Counted from the first letter of the stretch, positions 25,166-38,630 are shown. The stretch is DNA of 64,000 nucleotides from Balaenoptera acutorostrata (GCF_949987535.1 NC_080070.1:8614016-8678015); one strand, 5' to 3'. A program made the numbers and translations. Notes: a model not told the origin generated them from the sequence alone.

Positions 25166-25429
25166 TATATAGCTACAAGCATAAAATACAAAATCTTTAT
25201 CACATTTCCTAACACATTAGTAATTGTTATCTCTAGCTGGTAAGCAATTTTTATTTTTGCTTATCTATATTTTCAAACTTTCCTATTTTGAACAATACGT
25301 TAAAAACCATAAGACAAATAATAAATAATAAAGCTTAATATTTTACAAACTAAATGTGGCACTGTTACTCAAAAGGTAAGGCTATATGCAGCTGGAATTA
25401 TGAATAGTATACAGAGACACAGAGGTAGG

Positions 25430-26015
25430 TGTGGTAAGAAGAATAAAAAGTATTCCCCCAGTATTCCCGACCCCTAGTGCACACCCCCTGATCCCACTCC
25501 TTGAATGTGGGTAGGACAGGTATACACGATGGGCTATCACTCCTGTGATTAGGTTGCTCTATATGGCAAAGGTGAAGAGATTTTGCAGGTGTCAGTAAGG
25601 TCCCCACCTGACTTGCGTTAATCAAACAGGTGGTTATACTGGGTGGATGTTAGGCATGGCCTCATCAGGTGAGCTCCTGAGAGAGAGTCCAGAGGTCAGA
25701 GATCCTCCCACTGCCACACCGTGAGAAGGATGCGTATCTGGGACCTTGGGAACATCCTCTAGGAGCTGAGGGCAATCCACAGCCAACAGCCAACAAGCAA
25801 ATGGGACCCTCAGTCTTAAAATCTCAAGGAATTGAATTCCATCGACACCCTGAATAAACATGGAAGAGGATCTCAAGCCTCAGATGAGACCACAGCCCTA
25901 CTGATCCCTCATTTCAGCCCGTGGGACCCTGAGCAGTCGACCCAGCTAACCTCCGCCAGAGTCCTGACCCATGGAAACTGTGAGATAATAAATTGGTGTT
26001 ACTGAAAGCTGCTAA
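25430..26015 (+). repeat. MaLR-type LTR (MLT1-like)
   Basis: Recognised by ordered segments: 'atggcaaaggtgaagagatt', then 'ggcctcatcaggtgagctcc', 'ctaggagctgagggcaatcc', 'ctcagatgagaccacagccc', and 'ggaaactgtgagataataaa'. It is a solo LTR of an old endogenous retrovirus-like element. I see no internal coding region next to it. The subfamily is not assigned and the edges are approximate. Confidence 0.7.
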
Positions 26016-27234
26016 GAAAACGAACATGACAGAGAAGGAACTGCTTTGCTTTGCTGGGGGGCTGGCGGGAGGTGATGGCAGCAGGAGTGGGGGGCAGGTT
26101 CATGATTCCATTAGAGCTCAAGCATCCACCCCAGCAGCCCATTTCCACCCCCCGCACCACTGTACTACCGGAACTCCTGAGAGGCTTAACGATAAATAAA
26201 ATGATATTACTGAGTGCAAGTGCTTAAAAACTTGAGTAACAAGCTCTCTATAAATATTAGATTAAAAAGACATGAACAGCTTTTGCCATTATAGAGAATA
26301 ATAGAATTTGATCAGCTAAATCCCAGGGCTTTATAAAGCACAAATTATGTAAACAAGCTTAATGGCTTTTTGATAAAACTACAAAAGTACTGCTAGGAAG
26401 AATGCAGGAGGTGTTCCTTATTTGGACTTTAAACTTCACACCGTATAGCACAGATGTTTACTTAAATTTTTAAAAATTAAATATGAATACAAAGAGAGTA
26501 AAGATGAATTTGAGGATAGAATATTAAGGAAAACATTGTTTTTGATTTAGGGATAAACAGTAATTTTCCAAGGATAATAGCTGGATCTAGCTTTATTTAC
26601 TATTGTTATTATCACTGGGCAGAGAGAACTAAATGAAGCTTTAAATAATAAAAGTTCAATGTTTCTAGAAGATGATGGTAAGCATCTTAAGGAAATAGAA
26701 ATAAACTGAAATGTGAGAAAAATGTACAAAAGAAAGAGGTCAATATTAGAAATATATGATAGTATATACTCATTAAAATTATATTTATGATACCAAATTT
26801 TCAGAGAGGTGATAAAAATTGAGAAGGAAGGTGAGGATAACAATGGCCACATTTTATAATGTGCCCTAAGATCTAAAAAAGGAAACCAGGCTTTGACTTG
26901 CACAGAATGATGAATTCTCCTACAAAAGATTCAATGAATATATTCTCTCCTCAATGTCAACTGAGCACTTGAGATGCTGTCATTTAGGGCACCCCCTAAT
27001 TTCCAAGTGATGAAGCGCTGAACTGCAGATAGTCAAAAGGAGAATTGCAAAGTAGAAGAACTGCTTTTTGATAAAAAATGAACAGTGCCAATTTATGTCA
27101 AATGTGGCCAAGAAATGAGTAAATTCAAGCTTGTTTGAGGCAAGAGGATTTTGCTTCTCGATTATTTGAATAGTGATATTTTTCTTTCATGTTCCATGGC
27201 AATAATAGAATTTTTTTTTTTTTTAAGAATAGAA
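26016..27234. other. Unassigned intronic sequence
   Basis: No recognised gene. The 118-codon minus-strand frame at 26547-26903 has no domain features. A T-run is at about 27211-27225. Confidence 0.5.
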
Positions 27235-27330
27235 GGCAGTGTAGAGATCAACTCATTCCAATTCCTACTCTATTTATAAGGAAACTGAGACAGAGATTAA
27301 TTGTGTTTAAAGTCTTCAGGGAATCTGTAT
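27235..27330 (-). repeat. MIR-like fragment, antisense
   Basis: 'actctatttataaggaaact' followed by 'gagacagagattaattg' resembles the reversed MIR core. Weak. Confidence 0.4.
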
Positions 27331-27394
27331 AGTATCTGCCCACAGCACAGCTCCAACAGGCTGAATTACAGGCACTGAAGGCGACATAGAGTCC

Positions 27395-27690
27395 CACCTT
27401 TTCCTGATCTGTCCCTGCTCTTCTGTACTCCTTTACATGGGGCTACTCAAGGCAGAAACTTGGGAATCATTTTCAACTCCAATCACCAGCCACAGTCTGG
27501 TCAACTCAATTTTCTAAATATCCATCAAATCAATCCTCTCCTTTACCTGTCGGCCACCACCTTGAATCTCAACTTTAACTCCTGTATTACAACAGAGGCT
27601 TTCTGACTTGTTTCCCTGTCTTATGTATGGGTCTCCTTTGGAAAACCCTATTCCCAGCTGCCAAAACCATGCTTTAAAAATACAGTATCA
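27395..27690 (+). repeat. L2 LINE ORF2-like fragment
   Basis: 'gcagaaacttgggaatcatt' corresponds to the conserved LGV-type segment near the C-terminus of the CR1/L2 reverse transcriptase region. Related text continues to 'ttgtttccctgtcttatg'. The frame is broken. Confidence 0.55.
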
Positions 27691-27773
27691 TCAATTGCTT
27701 GCCAAATTTCAACTGCTTTGCATCCCATATAAAGCATGTTACGAGTTGATTTATTTTTGTTATTGAACCAAAC

Positions 27774-28414
27774 TTGGGTCCACTCACTGAACGTGTAGCA
27801 AAGCCACTCTACTGACACTGGGTTGTAGTGAAGGAAAGTAGAGTTTATTGCAAGGCACCAAGAAAGGAGTATGGGCAGCTCATGTTCAAAATACCTGAAC
27901 TTCTTGATGGCTTTCAGGTAACAGTTTTGAAAGGCAACATTATGGGTGTGAGTTGTAGGGTGCCTGATCAGCTCCTGCACAATTCTCTGATTGGTTGACG
28001 GTGAGGTAACAGGGTGATGTTTCAGGAATCTCAATGATCAACCTTTTGGTTCCAACCTGTCTGGGGTCTACATACTGGTAGTCAGCATGTAGTTAACTTC
28101 TTCCATCTTGGGGGGGGGCGGTTAGTGTCTGCAAAATAACTCAAGGATATGGCTCAGGATATTATCCATAGCCCTTGAGGAAGAACTAAATGTTTTTGAC
28201 TTTGTTTCATGGCTAAACTATTATTTTGTCTTGCTTGACTATTTTTCTTTGTTTCTGCACTTTCTCATTTTCTCACTTCTCTGATTAAATTTGCTCTTTG
28301 GAACTCGGGGAAGGAATAGGAGGCTAAAGCTTTTTTTTACAAATAAGAGGTGGGGGGCATGGAGGGTGGGGGGAGTCTGAACCCAGGAAGGCCCCACTGG
28401 GTCCTGCTCATTCA
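27774..28414 (-). mobile_element. Solo LTR, ERV1-like, antisense
   Basis: The 641-bp unit reads TGAATGAGCAGG at its start and GGTTCA at its end on the minus strand, so it has TG...CA ends. The 4-bp repeat ttat lies on both sides (27770-27773 and 28415-28418), the duplication size used by gammaretrovirus-like (ERV1) elements. A polyadenylation signal AATAAA is at 27844-27849 on the minus strand. No internal viral genes adjoin it, so it is a solo LTR left by recombination. A 128-codon open frame inside it (27648-28034) is not a gene. Confidence 0.8.
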
Positions 28415-28679
28415 TTATATACCTTTGCATTGATTCAAAATCACTCTCCATCCTCCCAGTCTTTTTCTCATTCTTTACAACCCAAGCAGTCAATTCGACA
28501 TCCATAAGGATGACCCATTTGTCCCTAAAATTCTCTTAGACACTTTTCCTCCACTTACTTATACATTCTCCTACATACAGAATATTTCATCACTAGAAAT
28601 CTGACTTATCTATCGACTTCCTAGGAGCTCATTTCGCAGATGCCTTTTCCCAGTTTACATCATCCCCTAAGTGATATTA

Positions 28680-30080
28680 TCATTTCTCATATATTCATAT
28701 GCTAACAATTAGGACATTTATGTCTCTAACCCAAACATCCTTTTGGGGCTTGTCCAACTGCAGAATTTGCATCTCAATTGAGATGGCATATAGCACTTCA
28801 TATTTAAATAGGTCAAAACTGAATTCTTGAAATTCCTCTAAATCTGTTCTTTCCTTAATTTCCCACATCTGCCATATGGCACTGTAATTCATCCAGTTAT
28901 TTAATCCATATATTCAGGAGTTATTCTTTTTGTTGTTGTTGTTAAATGTTTTGCTCTTTTTAATATATATATTTTTAAATTTATTTTATTATTTAGTTAT
29001 TTATTTTTGGCTGCGTTGGGTCTTCACTGCTGCACGTGGGCTTTCTCTAGTTGCAGCGAGCGGGGGATACTCTTTGTTGCGGTGCACGGGCTTCTCATTG
29101 TGGTGGCTTCTCTTGTTGTGGAGCATGGGCTCTAGGCGTGCAGGCTGCAGTAGTTGTGGCTCGTGAGCTCAGTAGTTGTGGCTTGCAGGCTCTAGAGCGC
29201 ATGCTTAGTGGTTGTGGCGCATGGGCCTAGTTGCTCCATGGCATGTGGGATGTTCCTGGACCAGGGCTCGAACCTGTGTCCCCTGCATTGGCAAGCAGAT
29301 TCTTAACCACTGCACCACCAGGGAAGCCCCAGAAGTTATTCTGGACAACTGTCTTTAACCATCCTTCTCCCATCTGTCACCAATCCTGACAATGCTTCCT
29401 TCAAAGTACATCTGAAATTCATCTCTTATTTATCACTTAAACTATCACCACTCTAGTCCAAAGGAGCTTCTTTTCTTCCCTGGACTTTTACAATAGCCTC
29501 AGAACTGGTCCCAGTGCTTTTAGTCTGTCATTCATGGTACTCCAAGTAGTAGTTTTAATTGAGACCCTCTTACTCTCCTGTGTAAAAACTTTCCATAGAT
29601 TCCCACCCACTACATTGAAATATAATTGAAAAAGTAAAAACCAGATTTTTTTTCCTGCACCACCACCTGTCCCCTGCCCATCTCCCCACTTCATTTTGGG
29701 CCCCCCTATAGGCTCATGATGCTTCAGCAACTGGGGTTTCAGTTCCTTGGAAGGAAATGATCTCTTTCACTCTGTGGGATATAATTTTTCAGGGCTCATT
29801 CCCCTTCCTCACCTTTTTGAGTGCCTTGTCTCCTTCCATATGCTAGATTTTGGCTAAAATGTTGCTTCCTAGGGAGGTTTTTTAAAAAATCTTCTATCCA
29901 AAATAAACCATTTCTCACCATTCTATTATTTTTCTCTACAGAAAAGTTACTTACTTGTTCACTTTTTTGGTGCTTGTTGCTACTGTTGGTCGTGAACACC
30001 ACGAAGGCATTTATTACAGCCATTTGTTCTCACATGGCGCAGTTCCTGGCACACAGTGAATACAGAAATGAAGAAACCTA
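28680..30080 (+). repeat. Long L2 LINE copy interrupted by a SINE
   Basis: Left part (28680-28927) contains 'aggtcaaaactgaattcttg'. The right part (from 29331) continues with 'attctggacaactgtcttta', 'cttttacaatagcctcagaa', then a 3' UTR with 'ggcgcagttcctggcacac' and an end near 30080. Without the SINE it is about 1 kb. No frame is intact. Confidence 0.6.
28928..29330 (-). mobile_element. CHR-2 SINE, antisense, inside an L2
   Basis: On the minus strand it begins 'ggggcttccctggtggtgca' and ends in an A/T-rich tail (28928-29010). The tRNA-like head carries the 'ggttcgagccc' type box as a variant. Target duplication ag[g/a]agttattct is at 28916-28927 and 29331-29342. It is more diverged than the copies at 46.4 and 58.5 kb. 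Confidence 0.9.
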
Positions 30081-30237
30081 GAAAAAGGGTCCTAGAGGGA
30101 TGCTTAAATATTCTGTTCTTTTTTCTTTTCACAAAGTCTATGAAGAAATTCACATTTTGGGGGTTTGTGTGTGTGTGTACATTACATTTTTAATTAAAAT
30201 TTTTCTTTTAGATAATGTAAATTTTACATGCAGTTTA

Positions 30238-31085
30238 AGAAATAATACAGAGACCACCTCACACTGGTCAGAATGGCCATCACTGAAAAATCTATAAATA
30301 ACAAATGCTGCAGAGGGTGTGGAGAATAGGGTACCCTCCTACATTGTTCGTGGGAATGTAAATTGGTGCAGCCACTATCGAGAACAGTATGGAGGTTCCT
30401 CAAAAAACTAAAAATGGAGTTGTCACATGATCCAGCAATCGCATTCTTGGGCATATATCCAGAGAAAAACATGGTTCGAAAGGATACATGCATCCCAATG
30501 TTCACTGCAGTGCTATTTACACTAGCCAAGACATGGAAGCAACCTAAATGTCCATTGACAGATGAATGGATAAAGAAGATGTGGTACATACATACAATGG
30601 AATATTACTCAGTCATTAAAAAGAATGAAATAATGCCATTTGCAACAACATGGGTGGACCTGGAGATGATCATCCTAAGTAAGTCAGACAGAGAAAGACA
30701 AATACCATATGAAATCACTTATATGCGGAATTTAAAAAAATGATACAAATGAACTCATTTACAAAACAGAAACAGACTCACAGACTTAGAGAATGAACTT
30801 ATGGTTACCAGGGTGGAAGGGTGGGGGGAGGAATAGATTGGGAGTTTGGGATTGACATGTACACATTGCTATATTTAAAATAGATAACCAACAAGGACCT
30901 ACTGTATAGCACAGGGAACACTACTCAATATTCTGTAATAACCCAAATGGGAAAATAATTTGAAAAAGAATAGATATCAATACAAGTATATGTATAACTG
31001 AGTCACTTTGCTGTACACCTGAAACTAACACAATGTTGTTAATCAACTATATCCCAATATAAAATAAAAATTAAAAATAAAAGAG
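30238..31085 (+). mobile_element. L1 LINE, ORF2 C-terminus and 3' UTR
   Basis: 5'-truncated copy. It begins in ORF2 ('gaccacctcacactggtcag'). The C-terminal zinc-knuckle region and [20 protein letters not shown] (30363-30743) are readable, then a 3' UTR follows to the A-rich end at 31060-31083. The 3' UTR differs from the young type at 16.5 and 59 kb ('cacctgaaactaacacaatg' here), so it is an older subfamily. ORF2 is interrupted near its start. Confidence 0.9.
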
Positions 31086-31561
31086 GAAAGGTTTTGATCG
31101 ATAAAAGAGTTTATAATGGTCATTTGGTGGTGAAGGGTATATTGAAGATGAGGAAGAGCTTCATGGAGGAGTTTAGGATTCAAGAAAACTCTTCAGAAAT
31201 AAGTATTTTATAGAGAGTTTCAGGAGAGAATATTGTACACAGGGAGATTGTCATGAAATTTAGTGTAAAACAAGCCAAACTGAATTTAGGGAATGATGGA
31301 AACTCTACTCTGATTGGAGCAGGGGATGGCTATAAGGAAGCAGGGTAGAAAAAAGACAGTGCTAGGAAGTTTGTATTAAATGTGAAGGAAGCTGAATGCT
31401 AAGTTGAGGCCGTTCCCCATTATTCAGTAGTTGGGATGGAGCACATTGGTCATATGATCACAGTGGTGTGGTAGGAGCATTCATCTAGCAGCCTGCTGAC
31501 AGGTGGCATGGAGGCAGGGGCAGTAGGAAAATATTGGAGTTGAAGGAGGTCATGGAGAGAA
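31086..31561 (-). repeat. Possible L2 remnant, antisense
   Basis: 'gaagagcttcatggaggagt' resembles a reversed L2 internal segment. Weak overall, and part of the interval is unassigned. Confidence 0.35.
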
Positions 31562-31965
31562 TGTGACTGCCAGTTGACCCTTAAGCAGAACCCTGGCAAC
31601 CGGAGGCTCCTCACCCTTCCCCTGTCCTTGGAATGTACATCCCACCTACTATTCCCAGGCTAGCAGCCCTTACAGGGAGTAAATCCTTGCGAGAGGTAGG
31701 TGTTGAGACCATCTGGACTGAATATGTCACTGAACCCTGTCAAGGCCTCGATATAAACTTTTAAGATCCTGTGGGTTGGGTGCAGAAATCTACTCATACT
31801 GTGTCGCCCAAGACAAGCCTTGTAAGTAAGTTCCCTTGCTTATCAAACCTTCACCTACCAATCTAGAGGGTCTGCCTCCTTCTCAGCCTCTCCTTGCCCT
31901 CCACGTACGGGGTCCAGTTTCAGATTTCACTTGGGGAACTCCCAAGGTTGTAAACCAACAGGGGC
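31562..31965 (+). repeat. Possible LTR of an endogenous retrovirus
   Basis: The interval has LTR-like texture: a C-rich middle, 'taagttcccttgcttatca', and a CA end near 31964. I could not find matching target duplications and do not recognise the family, so this is tentative. Confidence 0.3.
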
Positions 31966-33924
31966 CAGTTGGGACATTACTAGAATAACCTAAACCCAAC
32001 AATTGAGGGTCTGAATCAGGATGGTTGTTTGAGGAATGGAAAGAATAATGATTTGCAAGAGGCATTGGGAAGGAGAAATTGAGAATTTAACAGTATCTGA
32101 GATGCCAGGAGATATATGCTGACAGTTTGGACTGAATCCAACAGTAAAATACTCTAGCAAGGACAAACTTCAAGTCTTCCCTGTGATTCAACAGAAAATG
32201 TAATAAGGATAAGATGAAGAACAACTTACTTATTTGATAATGTTAAACATAAAACTTAGAGATATTAGTAAACAGTGATGTTGTAATGATTATTTGGAGG
32301 AACTTCTTTTCTAAAAGTCAGAGGAGACTACCTTCTTCTTGCCAGGCCCTAAATTAATTAACTGTGTTTTCATTTTGTTTTTTTGTTTTGTTTTATTTTT
32401 TAATTAGTAAGTGAATTTAAAGTTTAGTATTCCAAAGAATAATTATAAATCAGAAGTGATTTCCAACAGAGTGATTTTTCGTTTCTACCCAAATTTACAT
32501 CAGATATTACCTGCCAGTAAAGTTCCTCCAGTGTAGAGAAACCAAAATCAAGACTCATATATTCACTATGTCTGTACAAGTGAAAAACTCTCCCTCATCT
32601 TAGTAAGAAGAAGGAAAAAGAGACTGATCACTGCCAAGACATTGCTTCTTCCCCAGAGAAGATATCTTGCTCCCATTTTTAAAATATGTGATATATTCAA
32701 CAGTGATAAACACTCAATTACATTTGGGTTACTAAGAAGTGGGAGAGCTCTATTCTTTAATACAAATGTTGTGAATTAAGGTGCATATACAATTTCTCAT
32801 GACCATAGAGTGATATCTCAAGATTCATAGAGTATCTCATGCTGTCACTCCCTCCTCTTCTTCAACATGTATCTCTTGGAAAAGCTACAGCCCAAGCCAA
32901 GCTCTGTGGTGCCATGTTTTCCTAACGGGTCAAGTTCATGTTCTTTCCAGATGAAGGAAGGGTTAATGGGTTGCAAAAGGCCAAAGAGTACCTGATGGCC
33001 TTCAAGGGTCCCTGAAACACTGGTGTTCATAACTATCTTGACAATAGAAAAAAAATCTTCTAACTGCAGAAATCATGCTGTTCTTTTCACCACTTAGACT
33101 GAATCTAGAGTATTAGGTCAAACTATAGTCATACTCTTTAAAGGAGGTATTGATGAAGAGGAGATCTGCGTTTCCACATAAGGCCTTCAATTCACAGAAA
33201 AGTGATCTCTCCCGAAAAAAAAAGGAAAAAATCCTCTTCCATTTTGTGTGTTCTTCATATGAGGATAGTATACCTTATGGTTTTGTTTAGTTTTCTAGTT
33301 CTTTTCTGAAAAGGCATATAGAAAAGTAACTAAAGTAACTTCTTAATTGTCCAAGCCCATTCAGGATGCCCTGATTTCCCTTAAGGTTAATAGTTGACAA
33401 TAGTTTTGAGAAATCAACATCAAGAGTCTTTTGGATTAAGTCTAGTTCTCATGGATTCTACTTTAGTTGACGTAAGATTAGAATGAAGGTAAAGAAGAAA
33501 GTACCTGATTGCACTGACAAGTCCAACAATCAATGAACTCTCAGGTCAAGCTTTCTGGGAAGTGAATTATTTCTCTGGGGCACACTTACAGCCTTGGCAT
33601 GGGGGGAAATCTGGGGACAGTAGCTCTCACTTTACCATTTTCTCTACCCACCTTCCATACTACACCCACGTCCTCTTCATCCTCCCTTCCGTTCTGTGCC
33701 ATGTCTGTCTTCCTGATGTTGCCGAGTTCTCCACTGGGGTCTGCTTGTCTACAGCACTATTTAGGGCTCTTAGTTCTAGGCACACAATCCTATTTGCACT
33801 TCACACCTACTGAGTCAGTCTCCTGAGATGGAGCCAACAGGTTTGTATGGGAAGACAAAACTCCATAAACGTTTCTGAAGCATAGCTGGATTTAAGAACC
33901 ACTGGCCTCAAACATATTGGAATT
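31966..33924. other. Unassigned intronic sequence
   Basis: No gene or clear element. 33815-33905 may hold a diverged MER5A remnant ending 'taagaaccactgg'. Confidence 0.45.
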
Positions 33925-34003
33925 TGAATTTTGCCTGAATAATGTAAGCGAGTTATTTAACTCTCTAATTCTTTAAAAAATAATTATACCTTACTCCTGG
34001 CAA

Positions 34004-34228
34004 CCTTTTCTGAAAGTTTATTATGTGTCAGACAATATGCTAAGAACCATATGTAGATTACCTTATTTCATTCATACAATAATACTATGAGGTAGATATT
34101 ATTATTAATCAATTTCAAAGAAAAACATTCCGAGGCTTATTGAAGTTAGCACAGTTAATAAGTTGCCCAAGATTCTGTATCTGGTGATTAACAGCGCTAG
34201 AATATAAACCCAGGTTGTCTGAATAAAG
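34004..34228 (-). repeat. MIR SINE, antisense
   Basis: Reversed long-MIR order: 'tattatgtgtcagacaatat', then 'actatgaggtagatattatt', 'agttgcccaagattctgta', and 'aacccaggttgtctg'. Confidence 0.7.
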
Positions 34229-35574
<1,346 letters not shown>

Positions 35575-35632
35575 TCTCTCTCTCTCTCTCTCTCTCTCTC
35601 CCTCTCTCTCTCTCATGCACACACACACAGGG
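35575..35632. repeat. (TC)n(CA)n compound microsatellite
   Basis: About 20 CT dinucleotides with one interruption, followed by ATGCACACACACACA. It lies about 410 bp upstream of the CNTNAP2 exon in gene sense, where it reads (TG)n(GA)n. Confidence 0.95.
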
Positions 35633-36314
35633 GCACTTTTTCTTTTTGCATATTTAGTATAAATCTCCCACAAATACCACATGATTTCTAATCTTCCTTT
35701 ATTTCAGGAAAATGGAAAGATACGTCTGTTTCATTTTATTTGTTACAGGTGTGCTTTAATTACATCAAATCTAGTTTTTGTAGAAAACTGACATTTATGT
35801 AATTAGATTGTAGGTTCTTTTTCATCATTTTCCTTTTTGTTCCCATGCTCCTAACACATTTTCTTTTCTCACAGAGACTGCACCTGTTTTCAGAAGTGCA
35901 AAATGGACATTTACATACCTCCTTTATAGCTGGAACTTCTAAAACACTATAGTGAAAACTTTTTTTAATAGCTCTACATTGACATATACAATGAATTTGA
36001 CAGACCTCTTTACAAAACTAAGAACTATTTCTGGTAAAAATCTATCTATCTGATAAGCGGAGTCTTTTGGTAAAGTGCCCTTGAATTCAATACTCCTAGC
36101 ATCTGTCCTTTGCTAAGCTATGAAGTAGGAGGTCTGATTCTGGGACCTCCCTTTTCTACTTTCCTCTCCCACGTTCTCTGTGCTTCCCTTTAGCTTTCCA
36201 TGGTTTCCTCTTCCCAAGGATGCTAGACATTAAATTCTATTTCATTTCAACAAACACAACACACTAGACTAAAACAGTTCAAAAACTCTTTGATTTACTC
36301 AAGGCTTGCTTCCC
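35633..36314. other. Unassigned AT-rich intronic sequence
   Basis: No gene or repeat family recognised. Confidence 0.5.
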
Positions 36315-36334
36315 ACTTCCTTCCTTCCTTCCTT
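36315..36334. repeat. Short (CTTC)n microsatellite
   Basis: About four to five CTTC units. Confidence 0.8.
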
Positions 36335-36337
36335 CTG

Positions 36338-36430
36338 CAAATAGTTATTGAGCCCATATGATGTGTTGAGCAGTAGATTAGGCAACACAAGCACAGCTGT
36401 GAACAACACAGACTGCGGACCTTTGGAGTA
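36338..36430 (-). repeat. L2 LINE 3' end fragment, antisense
   Basis: 'atagttattgagcccatatg' and 'agctgtgaacaacacagac' match the reversed L2 tail. Confidence 0.5.
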
Positions 36431-37269
36431 GGGACTGTTCACTCAGTACTCGTGCATTGCTCATGCAAGAAGTGCTGTCAGAAGAGGATGTGGCTAGAAA
36501 GTTAAGCACAGCCCATACACCTTTCATCTGAGTGTAATTATTAATATGCCACTTTCAATCTCCCAGTTGTCTTATTTGGATAATAAACTATGGTCGCTCT
36601 AATTCTGAATGCCATACCAAATAAAATAATGCAATAAAAGACTGAACAAATATTTTTAAACTTTCAGCAGAAAGATGCCATAATTTGACGTAGGTTTTAG
36701 AAAGAAAGTTCCTTGTAGCAAAACAATAGCTCTTAGGGAAGTGAGTAATGAGAGCATGTAGGCTGTAATTGCTATAGCAATAGGCCTATAGGCCTTTTGA
36801 AAGATGGCCAGAGGTATAGAAGATTATGAGAAAGGATAAAGCAAACAAGGCAGGATAAAGTAGATGGGATTTAAGATCAACAGGACATGGAGACTAGGTG
36901 GGTGGATGTAGTTAGGAAGCAAGAAAGAATGACTTAAACTCACAGTCTCTGAAAAAAACCAACTGCCTTATTAATTTTTGACAATCCTTCTTCAGATTAT
37001 TACAATTTTTGTGTACAGTTCAAAATCCCCCAGAAGGTCAGGTTCAAATTCTTAAGTTTTCCAATTGTCCCTTCAGCCAATCTACCATTAAAAACTTTCA
37101 CCTTTGTTTTCTAATATTTAATAATCATTCTTTTTCCTCACTGCCAGCACCCCAGTCATTTTCCTTATCATCTGGTATCTGATTTACAACAATCGACCTA
37201 TTAATTGATTGTTCTACCCAAATATCTCTTCACTTCCCACCCAATTATGCTTTTTTATGCAATATCCTA
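36431..37269. other. Unassigned intronic sequence
   Basis: Nothing recognised. Confidence 0.5.
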
Positions 37270-37995
37270 AAACATTACTTTCATTATGTTTAAAAAATGT
37301 GTAATGGCTCTTCAGCATCTCTGATTGTATATCCCAGATCACCATCTAAGCATGTAAGACCTTCCATAATCCTTACAGATCTCTTTTGGTTTTAGCAACT
37401 CGCCAGTATCAACCTTGCTCTCCGCTCAGGTGAATCTGACACAGGAACTTGTTTAACTCATGCTCACCCTTTCTGGGGTTGCCTCTACTTGTGGTTTTCT
37501 ACAGGCCTCTTTCTCAATCTGTAAAACTTCTCAGTCAGAGCTAACTATGAAGGCAGACGTGGTAAGAAACAGGGTTCCTGTCAAACAGATCTGAGTTTAA
37601 ATTCTGACTCCACAAAGTACTATTTATATAACATTAACAAAGATACCTAATCTCATTCAGCCTTGTCTGGGGAATAGGTATCACAGGTATAATAGTTAAT
37701 AGGTGGACTGTTTATCGTTAATATAATAATTATTATTTAGGCACCACTGACATTCCTCCTTTCTTAAGGAGGCCTTCCCTAATAAATACGTCCAGCTTTC
37801 TGTATAGTCCAGGGCATACACTGCTCGTCTCACATACTGTAATACTAGTCAATTTAGGACTTGATTGACCGCTGTTAATTAAACCATATAGGAAAATTTT
37901 ATTTCCTAACAAGATTGTGAATTGTCGTGAGGGCAGGGTGTACAAAACATATTTTTCTTTTCTACTCTATATTGATCTAACATGGTAGATGTTTA
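37270..37995 (+). repeat. L2 LINE, split by a MIR
   Basis: Left part 37270-37556 contains 'gtgtaatggctcttcagcat' and then 'gaccttccataatccttac'. The right part, from 37732, has 'aaggaggccttccctaataa' and then 'gattgtgaattgtcgtgagg'. The two parts are consecutive in L2 order. The open frame at 37733-37945 is a shadow of this repeat. Confidence 0.6.
37557..37715 (+). repeat. MIR SINE inside the L2
   Basis: MIR order: a 'gatctgagtttaaattctg' segment, then 'ctcattcagccttgtctggg' and 'gtataatagttaatagg'. It separates consecutive L2 segments. Confidence 0.55.
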
Positions 37996-38349
37996 AGAAA
38001 AGCTGTCAGAATGAAACTTAAAACGTGCCTACCCTTCATCCCGTTCTGATTTTGATAAATGATTAGTTGGCTCACCAGAAGAAGTATATACAAATGAAAG
38101 CACAATTGGATGATAGTAAGTATAGGTAACTACTGCATTTCTAAGTAAGCATACAAGCATTTTAAAGAGGTCTGTGGACTTTAACCCAAGTAATTGATTA
38201 AGAGTAGAGATGAAAGCATGTGGATGAGGGAAATCTGGGTAAGCAAGAAGTTCTTTCTTTTTCTTTAAAGTGCGACAATTATTCTGCTTGTCTTTAACCT
38301 ATAACAGGTTTATTAGCTGCTTTTGCCTCATCAACACAAATGGAAAACC
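37996..38349. other. Unassigned intronic sequence
   Basis: No repeat or gene recognised. Confidence 0.5.
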
Positions 38350-38520
38350 AAAACTTTAGTCCAAACTTTATCGTGTGTGAAAAATCACCTGGAGAGCTTG
38401 TTAAGACAGGGATTCCTGGGTCTCACCCCGGAAATTCTGACTCAGTAGAGAATTTGCAGTTCTAACAAGCTCCCAGCTGATGCTGCTGGTCCTGACTACA
38501 TGTTGAGAAGCATGGCTCTA
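38350..38520 (+). repeat. MER5A hAT-Charlie MITE
   Basis: 'aaaaatcacctggagagctt', then 'attctgactcagtagagaat', then 'tctaacaagctcccagctga' and 'tgttgagaagcatgg' match MER5A in order. Confidence 0.85.
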
Positions 38521-38630
38521 ATCTTGAAAAAAAAAGTTAACTCAAGAAGGGTGGACTAATTCTTTATTTATATTTTAGTATAAATAGGAAAAATAGGTCA
38601 CTGAAAGGCAATACAGTACAATTGTAAACA

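Noticed and set aside
27648..28034. 128-codon minus-strand open frame
   Set aside because: Most of it lies inside the solo LTR, which is non-coding.
30224..30589. 121-codon minus-strand frame similar to frames at 4050 and 57957
   Set aside because: Antisense of the conserved L1 ORF2 C-terminus, hence the mutual similarity.
31562..31965. Confident assignment as an endogenous retroviral LTR
   Set aside because: Texture fits but I found neither target duplication nor a family match, so it is kept only as a low-confidence feature.
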